The notes beneath the pieces were generated by a model. That model was not told the origin of the DNA, searched no databases, and saw only the letters and a program-made list of their open reading frames with translations. This document shows, piece by piece, positions 62,246 through 64,000 of a stretch of DNA of 64,000 nucleotides. This stretch comes from an uncultured Christensenellaceae bacterium (GTDB lineage: Bacteria > Bacillota > Clostridia > Christensenellales > Borkfalkiaceae), in the NCBI GenBank assembly GCA_910588645.1, contig CAJUOY010000009.1, forward strand, positions 1 to 64,000. The letters are read 5' to 3'. Position 1 is the first letter of the stretch. Every line of letters starts with the position of its first letter. The position numbers were made by a program, and so were the translations under genes.

Positions 62246-63220
62246 TTATGAAAAAAATATATAATTTTGGGCAAGCTTGAACGCGCTTTGCGGAGTTATG
62301 CGTCCGCACTTCACGCCCGAAGTACATTCATAAAGATAATCGACTATGGACGTAAGTTTCTCCTGACCGAAAGAAGCGGCCGCCTCTCTGTTCTTTTTTA
62401 CGCCGTACTCCTTCATTTTAAGCATATCGGCAAGCTCCGAATTGGTCTTATCGGACGTGTAAACCATAAGGCAGTTTTTAAAATAATTGAACAGTCCGCC
62501 GAGCACGTACATCTCGTCGCCCGCCTTTGAAATGAGTTCGTCGGCTATTAAACAGAATTTGTTGTAATCCCTTCTCGCCGCCGCGCCCGTCAGCTCGTAT
62601 ATCCTGTAATCCGCGTCCTTGAACACAAGCTCGTCTACGTCCGCAAGCGTAATCTCCCCTTCGCCCTTGAAGTCGATAAGTTTTTTCACTTCAACCGAAA
62701 CTCTCGACATATCGCAAAGGCAATAGTCGGCTATCGCTCCGCTTGCGTCGGCAGATATGTTTACACCCGCGCGGCGCATAGTGATGTAAACCCATTTTGC
62801 TACGGTATCTCGTTCCGATTTGTTGCAATCAACGTAAGTCACCGCGCGCTTGCGCTTTAAGTCTACGCCCTTTTTGCCCCCGCAGTTCACGATGATAAGA
62901 ATTGAGTCGGGAGGAAAATCTTCCGTCAATGGTTTGATATAATTTTCGTAATCGCTTTCCGACGGATAAAATTCGCTGATCTTGACAATTCTTTTAGGCG
63001 ACATAAAGGGGTAATTTTTTAATGCCGTAACAAGGGAGTTTATAGCCCCGCCTTTAAGCGTTTCTCCTTCGAACGCCGTAAAGTTGAGCTCCTGCATTTC
63101 CAAGAAAGCGGATTTGATTTGTTCCTCGCCGTTGATACGGAAATAGGCGTCGTCGCCCTCCAACAGATATATCTTTTCGGCGCCGGCCGCTATTGAATTT
63201 TTAAGTTCTGTATACTTCAT
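62246..63220 (-). CDS. holA: DNA polymerase III delta subunit
   Basis: 324 residues of the HolA clamp-loader subunit: MKYTELKNSIAAGAEKIYLLEGDDAYF (N-terminal, partly), LKNYPFMSPKRIVKISEF (about 68-85), the central AAA+-like region without a functional P-loop, and the C-terminal helical domain (about 215-324; YVLGGLFNYFKNCLMVY, FKLAQNYIFF). It opens the sliding clamp during loading. It follows the LysR gene by 5 bp. Confidence 0.9.
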   Translation of the reverse strand: MKYTELKNSIAAGAEKIYLLEGDDAYFRINGEEQIKSAFLEMQELNFTAFEGETLKGGAINSLVTALKNYPFMSPKRIVKISEFYPSESDYENYIKPLTEDFPPDSILIIVNCGGKKGVDLKRKRAVTYVDCNKSERDTVAKWVYITMRRAGVNISADASGAIADYCLCDMSRVSVEVKKLIDFKGEGEITLADVDELVFKDADYRIYELTGAAARRDYNKFCLIADELISKAGDEMYVLGGLFNYFKNCLMVYTSDKTNSELADMLKMKEYGVKKNREAAASFGQEKLTSIVDYLYECTSGVKCGRITPQSAFKLAQNYIFFS

Positions 63221-63225
63221 TTCAA

Positions 63226-64000
63226 TTACCCGCAGTTGAACATTTCAAGAAATTTTTTCATCGCAAAGGAAAGCGACACGTGTTTTGCAATGACAATGCC
63301 TATACCCCTTGCTGGAAGAGCGGGATCGGTGACAAGCTCGAAAAGTTCGCCGCTTTCGAACTCGTCGGCACAGTACTCGCGCGGAATAAATCCCACACCC
63401 ATACCCTTTACTATGAGCTTTTTCATAAAATCCCAGTTGGCAACTTCGTTATCGGGAACAAGGCTGACGCCCACGGAATCGAGATAGCGGTTTACGGCGT
63501 TACGCGCGACGGTGTTCTCCTCTATCATCATCAAGGGATACTCCTGCAAGTCCTTTAACTGTATCGTCTTATCTTTGAGACTATCATATTTTTTACCTGC
63601 GACGAACACGTCGTTAAGATGACATACCGTTCCGTAAAAATGCAATTCATCGTCTTCGAGAGGAAGATTTATAAACGCAATGTCGCACTTGCCGTCTTTT
63701 AATCTGTCGATTATATCGGGCGTGGTGGACGAAATAAGTTCAAGCTTTACCGAAGGATATTCCGCATTGTATTCCGCAATTTTATCCGAAAGCACGTGCG
63801 AGAAAATGGAGTCGGTCGCGCCTATTCTTATCCTGCCCGTGGCGGTAGTCTTCATTTCCGTAAGCTTGCTTTCGGCGTCCTCCAAAAGCTTCAACGCCTC
63901 TTCCACCTGCTTGAAAATCAGTTTGCCGCCCGAAGCGGATAAATCCATACCCTTGTGCGTGCGGTTGAATAAGCTTACCCCAAGTTGATTTTCAAATTGT
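63226..64000 (-). CDS. LysR-family transcriptional regulator, 5' end beyond window
   Basis: About 258 residues are visible and the frame runs off the right edge. The end of the HTH domain is seen (QFENQLGVSLFNRTHKGMDL, the family's LGxxLFxR signature). The effector domain follows (TGRIRIGATDSIFSHVLSD, CDIAFINLPLEDDELHF, GMGVGFIPREYC). LysR regulators usually control a nearby divergent operon in response to a small ligand; the target would lie beyond the window. Downstream holA is probably cotranscribed. Confidence 0.9.
   Translation of the reverse strand, partial: QFENQLGVSLFNRTHKGMDLSASGGKLIFKQVEEALKLLEDAESKLTEMKTTATGRIRIGATDSIFSHVLSDKIAEYNAEYPSVKLELISSTTPDIIDRLKDGKCDIAFINLPLEDDELHFYGTVCHLNDVFVAGKKYDSLKDKTIQLKDLQEYPLMMIEENTVARNAVNRYLDSVGVSLVPDNEVANWDFMKKLIVKGMGVGFIPREYCADEFESGELFELVTDPALPARGIGIVIAKHVSLSFAMKKFLEMFNCG

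Overview
The window reads as one stretch of a clostridial (Firmicutes) chromosome, probably from an uncultured gut-type member of the class Clostridia. The evidence is an intact sporulation sigma factor (SigK), the Dgt-DnaG-RpoD-TrmK-Nif3 gene order, PlsY, CdaA, a MazF endoribonuclease, an archaeal-type AspRS, strong AGGAGG-type ribosome binding sites and near-consensus SigA promoters with 17-bp spacers. The exact lineage is inference; no rRNA gene is present.

Layout. At 1-3.3 kb (minus strand) is the end of an integrative conjugative element: PrgI-like, VirB6/TrbL-like and pilin-like genes, plus a surface protein with Cys/His repeats whose 5' end appears cut. At 3.3-6.5 kb are a geranylgeranyl-reductase-like flavoprotein, a membrane-linked XRE regulator, a PrsW protease and a small ferredoxin. 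At 6.5-8.4 kb are an Hpt protein and an HD-GYP response regulator. At 8.5-22.5 kb are housekeeping and small accessory genes: Lsa-type ABC-F, a methyltransferase, GNAT, plsY-der, rluD-lspA, mazF, a cation antiporter behind a riboswitch candidate, recX-birA, yigZ, tyrS, sigK and a frameshifted XRE pseudogene. A heterodimeric ABC exporter follows (22.5-26.2 kb).

The most unusual region is 26.5-39.6 kb. Four tandem paralogous lipoproteins share an AACT lipobox end and a beta-sandwich-like N-terminal segment; the largest carries a CGPC thioredoxin (TlpA) domain. Facing them are a membrane polyferredoxin fused to a second TlpA-like domain and a membrane protein ending in a CxxC tail. Beyond is a 1,100-residue secreted transglutaminase-like protein with a 36-bp coding repeat. 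I infer an exported thiol-redox and surface-protein module; its substrate is unknown.

At 39.9-46.8 kb lie a second riboswitch-antiporter pair, a Na/Pi cotransporter, a flavodoxin-like reductase, a lipoprotein, tRNA-Glu(CTC) and AspRS, then an orphan small-RNA candidate. From 47 to 64 kb the minus strand is almost continuous housekeeping: zinc-ribbon protein, nif3, trmK, rpoD, dnaG, dgt, an SDR, aroK-aroQ-aroE-aroB-aroC, a degenerate metallo-beta-lactamase-fold protein, aspartokinase, DUF1015, a 35-residue CdaR-like stub, cdaA, holA and a partial LysR regulator.

A recurring regulatory theme is promoters placed so close to the start codon that the mRNA should be leaderless (lsa-like, GNAT, lspA and recX; nearly so for der), although most genes here have clear Shine-Dalgarno sites.
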